The notes beneath the pieces were generated by a model. It had not been told where the DNA came from. It made no database searches and worked only from the letters and a program-made list of their open reading frames with translations. Shown here one piece after another: positions 18,298-27,169 of a stretch of 64,000 nt of DNA (the first letter of the stretch is position 1; each line of letters begins with the position of its first letter). The DNA is from DATFDN01 sp963818725 (GTDB taxonomy: Bacteria; Pseudomonadota; Alphaproteobacteria; Acetobacterales; Acetobacteraceae). The stretch covers positions 62,001 through 126,000 of the forward strand of contig CAWFTU010000014.1 of NCBI GenBank assembly GCA_963818725.1, given 5' to 3'. The position numbers and the translations under genes are program-made.

Positions 18298-19053
18298 ATG
18301 TCATATCGCGAAGAGAAATTCGTCATCCCCGCTTCGGATGGGGCGTCGATATATGGCTGTTTCAATCAAGCCTCGGAGCAGAGACGAAGCCAGAGGCTAG
18401 TGGTGTTCTCTCACGGCCTCACCGGCAGCCCAAAAGAATATCAGTTCAAACAAGGACAGCGATACTTCAACGCCGCAGGTTTCGACGTCGTGCGATTTGC
18501 TTACTATACAGCCGAACCTGGTGCGCGCCGACTGAAGGATTGCACAGCGCAAATCCACGCCACCGACCTAAATACCGTATGCGATTACTTCCGCGACAGA
18601 TATGACGAGCTCTATATCATCGGCCACAGTTATGGCGGCCTGACGATTCTGTTCGCTCCGCCGATTGCGACGGCTTATAGTTTTTGGGATTCTGCGTTCC
18701 TACCCTACGATGGCCTGTGGAGGCACGGTGCGACCTACACGCCACTGCTTGACCGCTATGTGCTGCACTGGTCGAGTGATCATTTGGTGGGAACCGCGAT
18801 GGTACTGGAGGCGAAGGCACTGACAGCCGAGAAAGCGCACGCGTTGGCCGCAGCGATTCGCGTACCATCGCAGGTGGTGATTGCCGGCGTGGATTCCGAG
18901 CATCTTCCGCGCAATGGGCTTTTCGACGCGTTGCTGTGCCGAAAGGCCCAAATCGGTTTTGCCACCGCAGACCATGAGTTTACGGCAGGGGAAACCGTTT
19001 TCAACCTCCTGGACGCAACGCACGACTGGTTTGTTTCCCTCAGTTCGGCGTAA
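18298..19053 (+). CDS. Alpha/beta hydrolase
   Basis: This protein is about 251 aa from the ATG at 18298; a GTG at 18268 would add ten residues, and neither start has a strong ribosome-binding site. The fold markers are VVFSHGLTGSPKEY (oxyanion region), YIIGHSYGGLT (nucleophile elbow with Ser), VIAGVDSEHLP, and a late DHEF that could supply the His. The middle part (FWDSAFLPYDGLWRHG) resembles a lid. It is probably a serine hydrolase or esterase; the substrate is unknown. Lower GC than the surroundings and a neighbouring acyltransferase 7 bases downstream suggest a co-acquired pair acting on an acylated compound. Confidence 0.75.
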   Translation: MSYREEKFVIPASDGASIYGCFNQASEQRRSQRLVVFSHGLTGSPKEYQFKQGQRYFNAAGFDVVRFAYYTAEPGARRLKDCTAQIHATDLNTVCDYFRDRYDELYIIGHSYGGLTILFAPPIATAYSFWDSAFLPYDGLWRHGATYTPLLDRYVLHWSSDHLVGTAMVLEAKALTAEKAHALAAAIRVPSQVVIAGVDSEHLPRNGLFDALLCRKAQIGFATADHEFTAGETVFNLLDATHDWFVSLSSA

Positions 19054-19060
19054 GTCAGCA

Positions 19061-20287
19061 GTGGCGTTTGGCAGCACTAGACGGTGGTCAACCCAGAGCG
19101 GGGAGGACGTCCCTGCGCTGACCGGCGTCCGAGGAGTAGCTGCATTTCTGGTTGCCGTTTACCATTACTTCCTCCCATTGATGCCGCAGGGGTCAGTAGT
19201 ACACCGTTTGTTCGGCCGTGGTTACCTCTATGTCGATCTGTTCTTCGTACTTAGTGGGTATGTCATGGCGCTGAACTACGGCTCGATGTTCAGCACACGT
19301 ATCCAGTGGAAAGCAGTGAGGAGCTTTTTCTGGAAGCGGTTCGCGCGCGTCTATCCTTTGTATCTCTGCGTGACGGTCGCGATGGCTGCCAGTTACTTCG
19401 CGGTATACAATGACTTTGCCGACCATCATTCATGGATTGTTGTTCAATTGTCGCGGCCGCTTGTCGATGTCCCGCTGAACGTCCTCCTTATGCAAGCTTG
19501 GGGGTATACGGATGGCGTGGTTGGGCAGGCTTGGTCCGTCAGCACAGAAGCTGCAGCTTATCTCTATTTCCCGCTGTTTGCTTTGCTATGTGCAAGATGG
19601 GGAAAGATCAAGTTTGCAGCGGTCTTTGCGAGCTGCTTTGCAGCGATTCCGGTTGCGGTTTGGTTCGCTAAGGGCGATGGGGTTTACCATGCGGGAACAC
19701 TCGACCTCTGGACGGGTCCCCCAGCTCTCCTTCGCTGCTTTGGCGGCTTTTCACTCGGGGTTTGTCTCCACCGTCTCGCTACCTGGAAGCACACGCGGCA
19801 CGCTTTCACCGATGCATTCGGTATCGTGTTGGTTGGCCTTTACGTCATTTTGCTCCTTGCTACAGCACCAGACTTAGCGCTGTATCCTGCCTTTCCGCTG
19901 CTCATCCTCTGTCTGGCGGGCAACCAGGGCTGGTTTGGATATATATTCGGCTGCAAGCCTGTCTATGTGATGGGATTACTTTCGTATTCTTTCTATCTGC
20001 TCCACGTTTATCTCATTACGCCAATGTACAGATCCGAAAGTCTGCTATCGGCGTCTCTGCCGCATTGGCTGGCATGGTGCAGCGCAGCTGCCGCTGCGTT
20101 CCTCGCGATGCTGTCGGTGGCAGCGTTGGCTTATTTCGGTATCGAGAAACCCGCGCGCCGCCTGCTGCGTAGATTGGCCCAGTTACCGCGAAGCCGTGAG
20201 ATTTGGCCACATAGGTTTCAGAAAAATGACTCGGCTCCGCTGCTGTCCCCACTTCGGAGGTCGAACGAGGTTCATCGACCGCCTTAG
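19061..20287 (+). CDS. Acyltransferase 3 family membrane protein (OafA-like)
   Basis: This protein is about 408 aa from the GTG at 19061, placed 7 bases after the hydrolase stop; the frame is open upstream but overlaps the hydrolase. The family signature appears near the start: PALTGVRGVAAFLVAVYHYF with the catalytic-type His, then VDLFFVLSGYVMAL and FFWKRFARVYPLYL. About ten hydrophobic segments follow, ending in ALAYFGIEKPARRLL, the usual C-terminus. These enzymes transfer acetyl or other acyl groups to surface glycans or lipids across the inner membrane. Pairing with a hydrolase suggests acyl turnover on one product, which is an inference. Confidence 0.88.
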   Translation: MAFGSTRRWSTQSGEDVPALTGVRGVAAFLVAVYHYFLPLMPQGSVVHRLFGRGYLYVDLFFVLSGYVMALNYGSMFSTRIQWKAVRSFFWKRFARVYPLYLCVTVAMAASYFAVYNDFADHHSWIVVQLSRPLVDVPLNVLLMQAWGYTDGVVGQAWSVSTEAAAYLYFPLFALLCARWGKIKFAAVFASCFAAIPVAVWFAKGDGVYHAGTLDLWTGPPALLRCFGGFSLGVCLHRLATWKHTRHAFTDAFGIVLVGLYVILLLATAPDLALYPAFPLLILCLAGNQGWFGYIFGCKPVYVMGLLSYSFYLLHVYLITPMYRSESLLSASLPHWLAWCSAAAAAFLAMLSVAALAYFGIEKPARRLLRRLAQLPRSREIWPHRFQKNDSAPLLSPLRRSNEVHRPP

Positions 20288-20556
20288 ACCCGAGTTAAAC
20301 AGTGCGCAACTGCAATTTGCTGGAGCCAAACGCTGAATGGGGAAATTGCCCTCAATGTGGTGCCACGCCTCTCTTCGGCTCGGAAAGCCATTCACTTCCA
20401 AAGCTTGAGCGGAGGCGCGTCGGCGACCAACGAGGGTGTGCCACCACAAGGGGAAGGTGTGTTTCCAACAGGCTGCCGAGACCGAGTTGGATAAGCAGAC
20501 CCATGTGGACCCCGCAGCGTGGCGCGCGGATCGGATAGCTGGTTGGTTCTGGCGCG

Positions 20557-20919
20557 TTGGGCAGGGAAGGAGGGCGCTCCCTTGCTGACTTCGGATGCAC
20601 AGTGTCCTTCAAGCTGAACCAAGACCGCCGGCACCATATTCCCCGCCAACGGCACCGGGCCGCCAACTGGCCTGCCTACGGGGCGGGGTTGCGTCAGCGT
20701 GGGAGCTTGACAGTGTGGTTCACGGACGAGGCGGTCGCGGCCTGGGCGTCTGAACCGCGCACGACCCGCGGTGGCCTGACAGCCCTCACGCTCGGGGCCG
20801 TGTTCTGCTTGGCGTTCCGGCAGGCCGAGGGCTGATCGGCTCCATCATCGGCCTGCTCGGGCTGGCGCTGCGCGGGCCGGACCACACCACCTGATCTTGA
20901 ACGGGACTGGGGCAACTGC
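20557..20919 (+). pseudogene. IS5-type transposase remnant, N-terminal piece
   Basis: The readable parts are PRQRHRAANWPAYGAGLRQR, GSLTVWFTDEAVAAW, EPRTTRGG, LTALTLGAVFCLAFRQAEG and GLLGLALRGPDHTT, the start of an IS5-family transposase. The sequence then jumps to ERDWGNC, the far end seen in the remnant at 17412-18143, so the middle of the gene is deleted. The IS21 element at 20920 then interrupts it, and the last ~30 bp of the element follow at 24928-24956. Confidence 0.7.
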
Positions 20920-21017
20920 TGGCTGTGTCCATGAATTTTGGCCCACTGTGCTGGCGAATTTTGGCCCAGCATCCGCGGCGATGTTCACGATCCTGGCTGC
21001 TGCCTGGATCTGTCGAT

Positions 21018-22499
21018 AGTCGGTCTTGAACAACTCCCAATGCATTGATCTGGTTCAGCAATCCGCCGAATTGGACGCTGTGGAATTGCACGGTTTGGTT
21101 GGCCTCGGCGGCAAACCCTGCGATTCTCGCGACCATGAAGCACCGTCCCTGCCCAGCCGAACAGGATGACCTGCGGCGGCCGCGCCTGGTCGACATGATC
21201 GATGGGCAGCACGAGTTGGTCCGGCTGGCGGCGCTGATCGACTGGTCCTGGTTCGAGGAACACTGGGCGGGCTTCTTCCCCTCCCCGGAGGGGCGGCCCG
21301 CCCTCCACCCTCGTCTGGTCGCAGGCCTGATGTACCTGCAGCACGCCCACGGCCTCTCCGACGAGGCCGTCCTCGCCCGTTGGGTGGAGAACCCGTACTA
21401 CCAGCACTTCACCGGCGAGGTGTTCTTCCAGCACCGGCTGCCCCTTCACCCCTCCTCGCTCAGCCGCTGGCGCGGCCGGATCGGCGAAGAGGGCGTGGAG
21501 TGGCTGCTGACCAAGACGGTCGAGGCAGGCCGGGCCTCGGGGGCCGTGAAGCCGCGCAGCCTCTCCGAAATCGTGGTGGACACCACCGTCATGGAAAAAG
21601 CCATCGCTCACCCGACCGACAGCCGGCTCTACGAGACGGCCCGTCGCTCCTTGGTGACGCTGGCGCAGAAGGTCGGGATCCGGCTGCGGCAAAACTACAA
21701 CCGCAAGGCCCCGCGTCTGGCCGCCCAGGCCGGGCGTCACGCCCATGCCCGGCAGTTCCGGCGCATGCGCAAGGCGCTGCGCACGCTGAAGGGCTACACG
21801 GGACGCGTCCTGCGCGACACCGGCCGCAAGCTCGGCACTGTCCCCCAGGGGCAACTCCGGAGGCGGATCGAGGCGCGCATGGCACTCGTCACCCGCCTGC
21901 TGCGGCAGACACCCAAGAGCCGGAACAAGATCTACGCCCTGCACGAGCCGGAGGTCGACTGCATCGCCAAGGGCAAGGCGCGGGTGCGCTACGAGTTTGG
22001 CACCAAGGTCAGCGTCGCCACCACCCTCGCCGAGGGCTTCGTCGTCGGTATGCGCTCCATGCCCGGCAACCCCTATGACGGGCACACGCTCGGCGAGGCC
22101 CTCCAGCAGGTCGAGACCCTGACGGCTTGCCGCCCCAGCCTCGCCGTGGTCGACCGCGGCTACCGCGGCCACGGCGTGCAGGGCACCAGGGTGCTCATCA
22201 GCGGCTCACGGCGCGGCATCACGCCGAGGCTGGCCAGGCTCCTCAAGCGCCGCAGTGCGATTGAGCCCGAGATCGGCCACATGAAGACCGATGGCCGCCT
22301 CGCCCGCTGCGGCCTCAAGGGCCTGCTCGGCGACGCCATCTTCGCCGTCCTCTGCGGCTGCGGGCACAACATCCGCAAGATCCTCGCCCACCTCCGGGCG
22401 CTTTTGACGGCTCTCCTCGCCAGCCTGCTCCAGCTTCACCCGCGCGCAGACGCCACCTGGTTACCTGCCAGCCAGCCTGAACGAGTTATTCAAGACCAA
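21018..22499 (+). mobile_element. IS5-family element with CGAT duplication inside IS21
   Basis: The inverted ends AGTCGGTCTTGAACAACTC and AGTTGGTCTTGAATAACTC bound 1482 bp. CGAT lies directly outside both ends (21014-21017 and 22500-22503). It sits between the end of the IS21 element and the istB stop, so it left istB intact. Confidence 0.88.
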
Positions 22500-22595
22500 C
22501 TCGATAGCGGTGCTACTCCTCCTGCTTCATGGGTTTGGCCACCTTGCGTGCGGCTGTCGTCCGGCGGAACCGATAGGAGTCTACGCCCGTCGTGA
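21135..22595 (+). CDS. IS5-family transposase (DUF772 plus DDE_Tnp_1)
   Basis: The protein starts at MKHRPCPAEQDDLRRPRLVD. The N-terminal DUF772 part contains WFEEHWAGFFPSPEGRP and YQHFTGEVFFQHRLPLHPSS. The catalytic domain shows EIVVDTTVMEKAIAHP (first Asp), LAVVDRGYRGHGV (second Asp) and RRSAIEPEIGHMKTDGRLARC (Glu). No stop occurs inside the IS, so the reading frame runs about 32 codons past the element end at 22499, antisense to the end of istB; this tail is unlikely to matter. Confidence 0.88.
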   Translation: MKHRPCPAEQDDLRRPRLVDMIDGQHELVRLAALIDWSWFEEHWAGFFPSPEGRPALHPRLVAGLMYLQHAHGLSDEAVLARWVENPYYQHFTGEVFFQHRLPLHPSSLSRWRGRIGEEGVEWLLTKTVEAGRASGAVKPRSLSEIVVDTTVMEKAIAHPTDSRLYETARRSLVTLAQKVGIRLRQNYNRKAPRLAAQAGRHAHARQFRRMRKALRTLKGYTGRVLRDTGRKLGTVPQGQLRRRIEARMALVTRLLRQTPKSRNKIYALHEPEVDCIAKGKARVRYEFGTKVSVATTLAEGFVVGMRSMPGNPYDGHTLGEALQQVETLTACRPSLAVVDRGYRGHGVQGTRVLISGSRRGITPRLARLLKRRSAIEPEIGHMKTDGRLARCGLKGLLGDAIFAVLCGCGHNIRKILAHLRALLTALLASLLQLHPRADATWLPASQPERVIQDQLDSGATPPASWVWPPCVRLSSGGTDRSLRPS

Positions 22596-23289
22596 TGATG
22601 TGCGCGCGGTCCGTCAGACGGTCGATCAGTGCCTTGCACAGCCGCGGATTGGGGATGACCTGCGACCATTCGGAGAACGGCAGATTGGTGGTCACGATCA
22701 CCGCCGCTTTCTCGGCCCGGTCGGCGATGACCTGGAACAGCAGCTCGCAGGCGGTCTCGGCCAACGGCACGTAGCCCAGCTCGTCGATGCAGATCAGGTC
22801 GAGGCGTTCCCAGCGGCCCAGGGCGCGGCTCAGCTGGTTGGCATGGGCCGCCTCGGCCAGTTCGTTGATCAGCGCCGTGGCGGTCGCGAACCGAACCCGG
22901 CGCCGCTGTCGGCAAGCGGCAACACACAAGCCCGTCGCCAGATGCGTCTTGCCCGTGCCCGCTTCACCAACCAGCAGAACCGGCTCGACCTTCGCCACAT
23001 AGTCGCCGGTTGCCAGATCCCGCAGGCGGGCGGCCGACACCCCGGAGCGGTCGAACTCGAACTCATCCAACGTCTTCATCCGCGGCAGCCGCGCCTCGTG
23101 CAGCAGGCGGGCGACCGCGCGGCTCTCCCGCTCCTCCATCTCGGCGGACAGCAAGGCTTCGAGGTAGCCCAGGTGCGACTGTCCCTCTCGGAGTGCCGCG
23201 TCGGCCATGCGGGCGAACTGCATGCCGATCGTCGGCATGCGCAGTGCCTTGCAATGCTGCGCGATCGCCTGGTCCTGCAGTTCGGCCAT
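22513..23289 (-). CDS. istB: IstB helper ATPase (IS21 family)
   Basis: This 258-aa protein starts at MAELQDQAIAQHCKALRMP; its ATG shares one base with the istA stop (TGATG). Walker A is VGEAGTGKTHLATGL and Walker B is LICIDELGYVPLAE; TTNLPFSEWSQVIPNPR follows. It is distinct from the IstB at 11497-12234, so the two IS21 elements belong to different lineages. Confidence 0.92.
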   Translation of the reverse strand: MAELQDQAIAQHCKALRMPTIGMQFARMADAALREGQSHLGYLEALLSAEMEERESRAVARLLHEARLPRMKTLDEFEFDRSGVSAARLRDLATGDYVAKVEPVLLVGEAGTGKTHLATGLCVAACRQRRRVRFATATALINELAEAAHANQLSRALGRWERLDLICIDELGYVPLAETACELLFQVIADRAEKAAVIVTTNLPFSEWSQVIPNPRLCKALIDRLTDRAHIITTGVDSYRFRRTTAARKVAKPMKQEE

Positions 23290-24821
23290 CACGCCGCCAC
23301 CGCGCAGAGCAGCGTGTCGTAGTCGGCCGTCGCCGGCATCGGTCGGTCGTAGCGGGCGAGCACGCCGACATCGATCGGCAACACCCGCGCCTTTTGCAGG
23401 CGTGCCTCGGTCAGCAGGTAGCGCACCGCGGCCACGTCGCACGCTCCCAACGACACCGCGGACGCGACTGCCGCACGCAGAGCATCGTGGCCGAATTCGC
23501 GGCCCAGCAGCATCACCGCCACCATGGCGCGGGTGCCGTTCTGCCGGCCGTGCCGGGCGCGCAGCCGGTCCCACAGTTCATCATAACCAGCGGGCCAGCG
23601 ACCGGCCTGCCGCCACTGCTCCAGCGGTTTCGAACCGGCCAATGCGCCGGGCTTGTGGCCGAGCACGTCCAGGTAATGCTCGAGATCGAGCACCTGCTGG
23701 CGCCGGCTGTGGCATCGCTCATGACGCGCGACGCGGCGGCCGTCATGCCAGACCTCGACGTGCAGCGGGTGAACACGGGCCTCCACCCGGATACCGGCCT
23801 TAACCGGGACCGAATACAGGTTGGTCTTGACCGTGACGCACCCCTGTTTATCGACCAGGGGAAACGTGACGTCAGCCAGATCGAACCGTTCTGTCGCGCG
23901 TGGCAGCAGGTGGTCGCGCTCCGCTGCCATGGCCGCGCCGACCGGCTCCACGTGACCGTGCAGCACCCGCGCCTCGTCGGCACGGCACCCTGCCAGCAGC
24001 ACGGCGTTCAACGCGTCGATATTCGCCACGCTTGGCACCGGGACCAGATGGTTGCGCCGGAAGTAGCCAACCTCCCCCTCAACGCCGCCTTTCTCGTGGC
24101 CTTCGCCGGGCGTGCAGAACTCCGCGGCAAACCGCCAGTGCGAGCGAAACGCGATGAACCGGGCCGTCTCCTCTCGCCGGTAGCCCTGCAAGATCTTGCG
24201 AACCGCACTCGCCAGGTTGTCGTAGCGTAGCAGCCTGAACACACCGCCGAAGTAGTCGAAGGCGTGCTCGTGGGCCTCCAGGAACGCCTGCTGCGTGGCG
24301 TGCAGATAGGCGCGGTGGAATGCCGCCCCGCTGGCCATCGAGCGCATCGCGAATACCTGCACCCTGGTCCGCTCGCCGGCTAGATCGACCGACGCCTCAT
24401 ACCAGTCGACCTGAGCCTCCTGGCCCCAGCCATAACTCTGCGGCACGAATGTCTCGCGCCGGATCAGGCCCAGCGCGCGGCGGCGTGCCCGGACATGGTT
24501 GCGCACCGTCAACTCAGCCACCACGGCGTCCGGAAACTCCCGCACGATCCGCCGGTGAATGCGCCTTGCCGTATGCCGCTGCTTACGAGGAGCACGCCGA
24601 TCCTCGTCCAGCACGGCGTCAATGAACCCCACGACAGCCTCCAGTTTGGGCTTCGCCCGATCGGGATAGCGATGGGCCGGAGGCACCGCACCCGCGATCG
24701 CCTGCCGCACCATCCGACGGTGAACGCCGAACTTGGCGGCCACACCGACCACCGTGCCGATCCCGAACTCATACTCGCGCCGCAGCTGCTCAAACAATTC
24801 CACCTTGGCTTTCCAGTCCAC
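23289..24821 (-). CDS. istA: IstA transposase (IS21 family)
   Basis: This 510-aa protein begins MDWKAKVELFEQLRREYEFG. An HTH (TVVGVAAKFGVHRRMVRQAI) is followed by the integrase core with AQVDWYEASVDLAG (first Asp), LLRYDNLASAV (second Asp) and EKGGVEGEVGYFRRNH (Glu), then the NLYSVPVKAG beta domain. It is a complete reading frame. Confidence 0.92.
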   Translation of the reverse strand: MDWKAKVELFEQLRREYEFGIGTVVGVAAKFGVHRRMVRQAIAGAVPPAHRYPDRAKPKLEAVVGFIDAVLDEDRRAPRKQRHTARRIHRRIVREFPDAVVAELTVRNHVRARRRALGLIRRETFVPQSYGWGQEAQVDWYEASVDLAGERTRVQVFAMRSMASGAAFHRAYLHATQQAFLEAHEHAFDYFGGVFRLLRYDNLASAVRKILQGYRREETARFIAFRSHWRFAAEFCTPGEGHEKGGVEGEVGYFRRNHLVPVPSVANIDALNAVLLAGCRADEARVLHGHVEPVGAAMAAERDHLLPRATERFDLADVTFPLVDKQGCVTVKTNLYSVPVKAGIRVEARVHPLHVEVWHDGRRVARHERCHSRRQQVLDLEHYLDVLGHKPGALAGSKPLEQWRQAGRWPAGYDELWDRLRARHGRQNGTRAMVAVMLLGREFGHDALRAAVASAVSLGACDVAAVRYLLTEARLQKARVLPIDVGVLARYDRPMPATADYDTLLCAVAA

Positions 24822-24927
24822 ACCAAGCCCCCCGGCATATCCGGGACGACCCTAGGTTTGAGGGACGGATGCTGGGCCAAAATTCGCCAGCACTCTGGGC
24901 CAGGATTCGATAGCAAAGCCAAACTGC

Positions 24928-24956
24928 GCCCACACACCTGATTTATGCACCACGCC
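24928..24956 (+). pseudogene. End of the IS5-type remnant, right of IS21
   Basis: The bases GCCCACACACCTGATTTATG and the following CACCACGC match the end of the IS5 remnant at about 18115-18143. They mark the other side of the IS21 insertion. Nothing codes here. Confidence 0.65.
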
Positions 24957-24990
24957 GAGCCCAGTGGGTCAATGATGAGGCAGACTGACA

Positions 24991-25587
24991 TCAGTGCTCA
25001 AGCAGCGGGTAGAGGGAGAAAACCAGCAGCAAGGCCATGGCTCGGTTGAACGCGCGTGCGTGGCGTGGATGGGTCAACACCCGGCTGAGCGCAGCACCGC
25101 AGCCGGCCCAAAGCGAGATGCTTGGCGCGTTGACTAGCGCGAAGAGGACGGCGAGGACGGCGACAGCGCGTGCGAAGCCGTCGCGGGGCGCGTAGGTGGT
25201 GACGGCGCCCATCACCATGACCCAGGCTTTCGGATTGACGCATTGGAAGGCCGCCGCTTCAACAAAGCGCATCGGCCGGCCGCGGCCGCGGCCCGGGGCG
25301 ACCGGCCCGGACCGCGCGATGTGCCACGCCAACCAGAGCAGGTAGGCGCCGCTGGTGTAGCGGAGCGCCACGTAGAGCACAGGCGCAGCCGCGAAGACCG
25401 CGCCGATGCCGAGAGCCACCAGCACGAGCATGAGCACGCAGCCCAGGGTGACGCCAGCCATGTGCGGCAGCGTGCGGCGGAAGCCGTAATTCGCCCCCGA
25501 GGCCAGCAGCATCGCGTTGTTCGGGCCAGGCGTGATCGAGGTGGCGAAGGCGAACCCGGCGAAGGCCAGCAGGAGTTCGGCGGTCAT
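24991..25587 (-). CDS. LysE/RhtB-family exporter
   Basis: This protein is 198 aa from MTAELLLAFAGFAFATSITP. It has the LysE signature near the N-terminus (TSITPGPNNAMLLASGANYGFRRT) and about six hydrophobic segments, with the QCVNPKAWVMVMGA loop typical of the family. It should export amino acids or similar small molecules through the inner membrane. It is transcribed away from a MocR-type regulator 75 bases off, a classic arrangement in which the regulator controls the exporter. The substrate cannot be told from sequence. Confidence 0.88.
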   Translation of the reverse strand: MTAELLLAFAGFAFATSITPGPNNAMLLASGANYGFRRTLPHMAGVTLGCVLMLVLVALGIGAVFAAAPVLYVALRYTSGAYLLWLAWHIARSGPVAPGRGRGRPMRFVEAAAFQCVNPKAWVMVMGAVTTYAPRDGFARAVAVLAVLFALVNAPSISLWAGCGAALSRVLTHPRHARAFNRAMALLLVFSLYPLLEH

Positions 25588-25662
25588 CGGGACCACCGCG
25601 CGCCGAGGCGGACAGGCCGTTGCGTTACCCAGCACCAGAGGATATCGTTATTCGGGTTTTCC

Positions 25663-27075
25663 ATGAAAACAGATAACAGCAGCGACCGCGTTACTCAACA
25701 CCTTCGCACGCTGGCGCAGGGTCAAGCGGCCGGCGCGCGCCTGCCCTCCGTGCGCGAGGTGATGCGGGAGCTGCGCGTCAGCCCGGTGACGGTGCAGCGC
25801 GCCCTCGGACGCCTCACCCAGGAGGGCCTCCTGGAGGCTCGGCCCGGACAGGGCACCTTCATCGCCAGCCGAGCTCAGCCCGATGCGGCGCCAGCGGATC
25901 TGGATTGGCAGAGTGTTGCCCTGGGACCGGGCCGCGCGCCGACGGGTGCGCTCGGGAGCCTTTGCCTTGTGCCGCCGGACCACGCACGGGCGCTGAACGC
26001 CGGCTATCTTCCGGAGGAGTTGCAGGCGACGGTGCTCCTTGCCGCGGCGGCGGCGCGGGCGGTGCGCCGGCCTGGGGTGTGGGCACGCATGCCGATCGAG
26101 GGCCTGCCCCCGCTGCGCGCCTGGTTCGCGACCGCCACAGGCGGCGCCTATCAGCCGCACGAGGTGACGATCTGCCCCGGCACCCAGGCCGCCAATGCCG
26201 CCGCCTTCCGCGCTCTGGCCAGCCCGGGCGATCCCGTGCTGGTGGAAAGCCCGACCTATCTGGGGGCGCTCGCGGCGGCGCAAGCGGCCGGGCTGCGGGT
26301 CGTGCCGGTGCCGACCGACGCCGACGGCGTGCGCCCGGACCTGCTGGCCGAGGCGTTCCGGCGCACCGGCGCGCGCCTCGCCTACGTCCAGCCCACCTAT
26401 GCCAATCCCTCGGGCGCGGTGCTCTCGGCCGAGCGGCGGGCGGCGGTGCTCACAGCAGTGGCCGAGGCTGGTGCCTTCCTGATCGAGGACGACTGGGCGC
26501 GCGATTTCCGGCTGGACGGCGACGCCCCGCCGCCCCTCGCGACGGCCGACCGCGACGGGCACGTGGTCTATGTTCGCTCGCTGACCAAATGCGCGGCCCC
26601 CGGGCTGCGCATCGGCGCGATCTGTGCCCGTGGCGCGGCGCTCGAGCGTCTGCGGGCCGCGCGCCTGGTCGACGACTTCTTCGTGCCAGGCACCTTGCAG
26701 GAGACGGCGGTGCAACTTCTCACCGCGTCCAGTTGGCCCCGCCACGTGCGGGCGTTGCAGGCGGCGCTGCGCGAGCGACGGGACGCGATGGTCGCGGCGC
26801 TGCGGGCTCGGCTCGGGGCGGCGTGCCTGCCGCACGTGCCCGCGGGCGGGCTGCACCTGTGGGTGCGGCTGCCGGACGGCGTGTCCGATCTCGACGTCGA
26901 GCAGCGCGCGGCGAGCCGAGGCATCCTGGTGAGCGCCGGGCGGCACTGGTACCCGGCCGAGCCGCCCGCGTCCTTCCTGCGCCTGAGCTTCGCCGCGGCC
27001 AAGCCGGACTGGATCGAGGCCTGCATCGCTCAATTGGCGGGGGTGGTGCGCATGGTCTCGGTTCCCAGCGAATAG
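25663..27075 (+). CDS. MocR-type transcriptional regulator (GntR plus aminotransferase domain)
   Basis: This 470-aa protein starts at the ATG of MKTDNSSDRVTQHLRTLAQG. An N-terminal GntR winged helix spans about residues 8-75 (LPSVREVMRELRVSPVTVQRAL...EARPGQGTFIASR). It is joined to a fold-type I aminotransferase domain with ICPGTQAANAAAF, AYVQPTYANPSG, LIEDDWARDF and the PLP-lysine block VRSLTKCAAPGLRIG. MocR proteins sense amino-acid or vitamin B6 related ligands through PLP. The divergent LysE exporter is the likely target. hmgA follows 94 bases downstream but looks independently started. Confidence 0.9.
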   Translation: MKTDNSSDRVTQHLRTLAQGQAAGARLPSVREVMRELRVSPVTVQRALGRLTQEGLLEARPGQGTFIASRAQPDAAPADLDWQSVALGPGRAPTGALGSLCLVPPDHARALNAGYLPEELQATVLLAAAAARAVRRPGVWARMPIEGLPPLRAWFATATGGAYQPHEVTICPGTQAANAAAFRALASPGDPVLVESPTYLGALAAAQAAGLRVVPVPTDADGVRPDLLAEAFRRTGARLAYVQPTYANPSGAVLSAERRAAVLTAVAEAGAFLIEDDWARDFRLDGDAPPPLATADRDGHVVYVRSLTKCAAPGLRIGAICARGAALERLRAARLVDDFFVPGTLQETAVQLLTASSWPRHVRALQAALRERRDAMVAALRARLGAACLPHVPAGGLHLWVRLPDGVSDLDVEQRAASRGILVSAGRHWYPAEPPASFLRLSFAAAKPDWIEACIAQLAGVVRMVSVPSE

Positions 27076-27169
27076 ACCCGAGCGACGGCTTGCGGGTGGG
27101 TTAGGCCGTGAGATCGCTCGCGTGATACAATGGAGACGATCGATGGTTGCCCACTTGGGAGAAGGCATC

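Larger units (their letters stand above)
20920..24921 (-). mobile_element. IS21-family element with AACTGC duplication, itself carrying an IS5 element
   Basis: The ends read TGGCTGTGTCCATGAATTTT and, on the complement, TGGCTTTGCTATCGAATCCT, followed by GTGCTGGCGAATTTTGGCCC on both sides. The 6-bp duplication AACTGC lies at 20914-20919 and 24922-24927. Without the inner IS5 element and its duplication the length is about 2516 bp, normal for IS21. The element is inserted in an IS5-type remnant. Confidence 0.9.

Noticed and set aside
20985..22172. Long minus-strand open frame across the IS5 transposase
   Set aside because: It is antisense to a transposase with a complete DDE set and crosses the element boundary at 21018.
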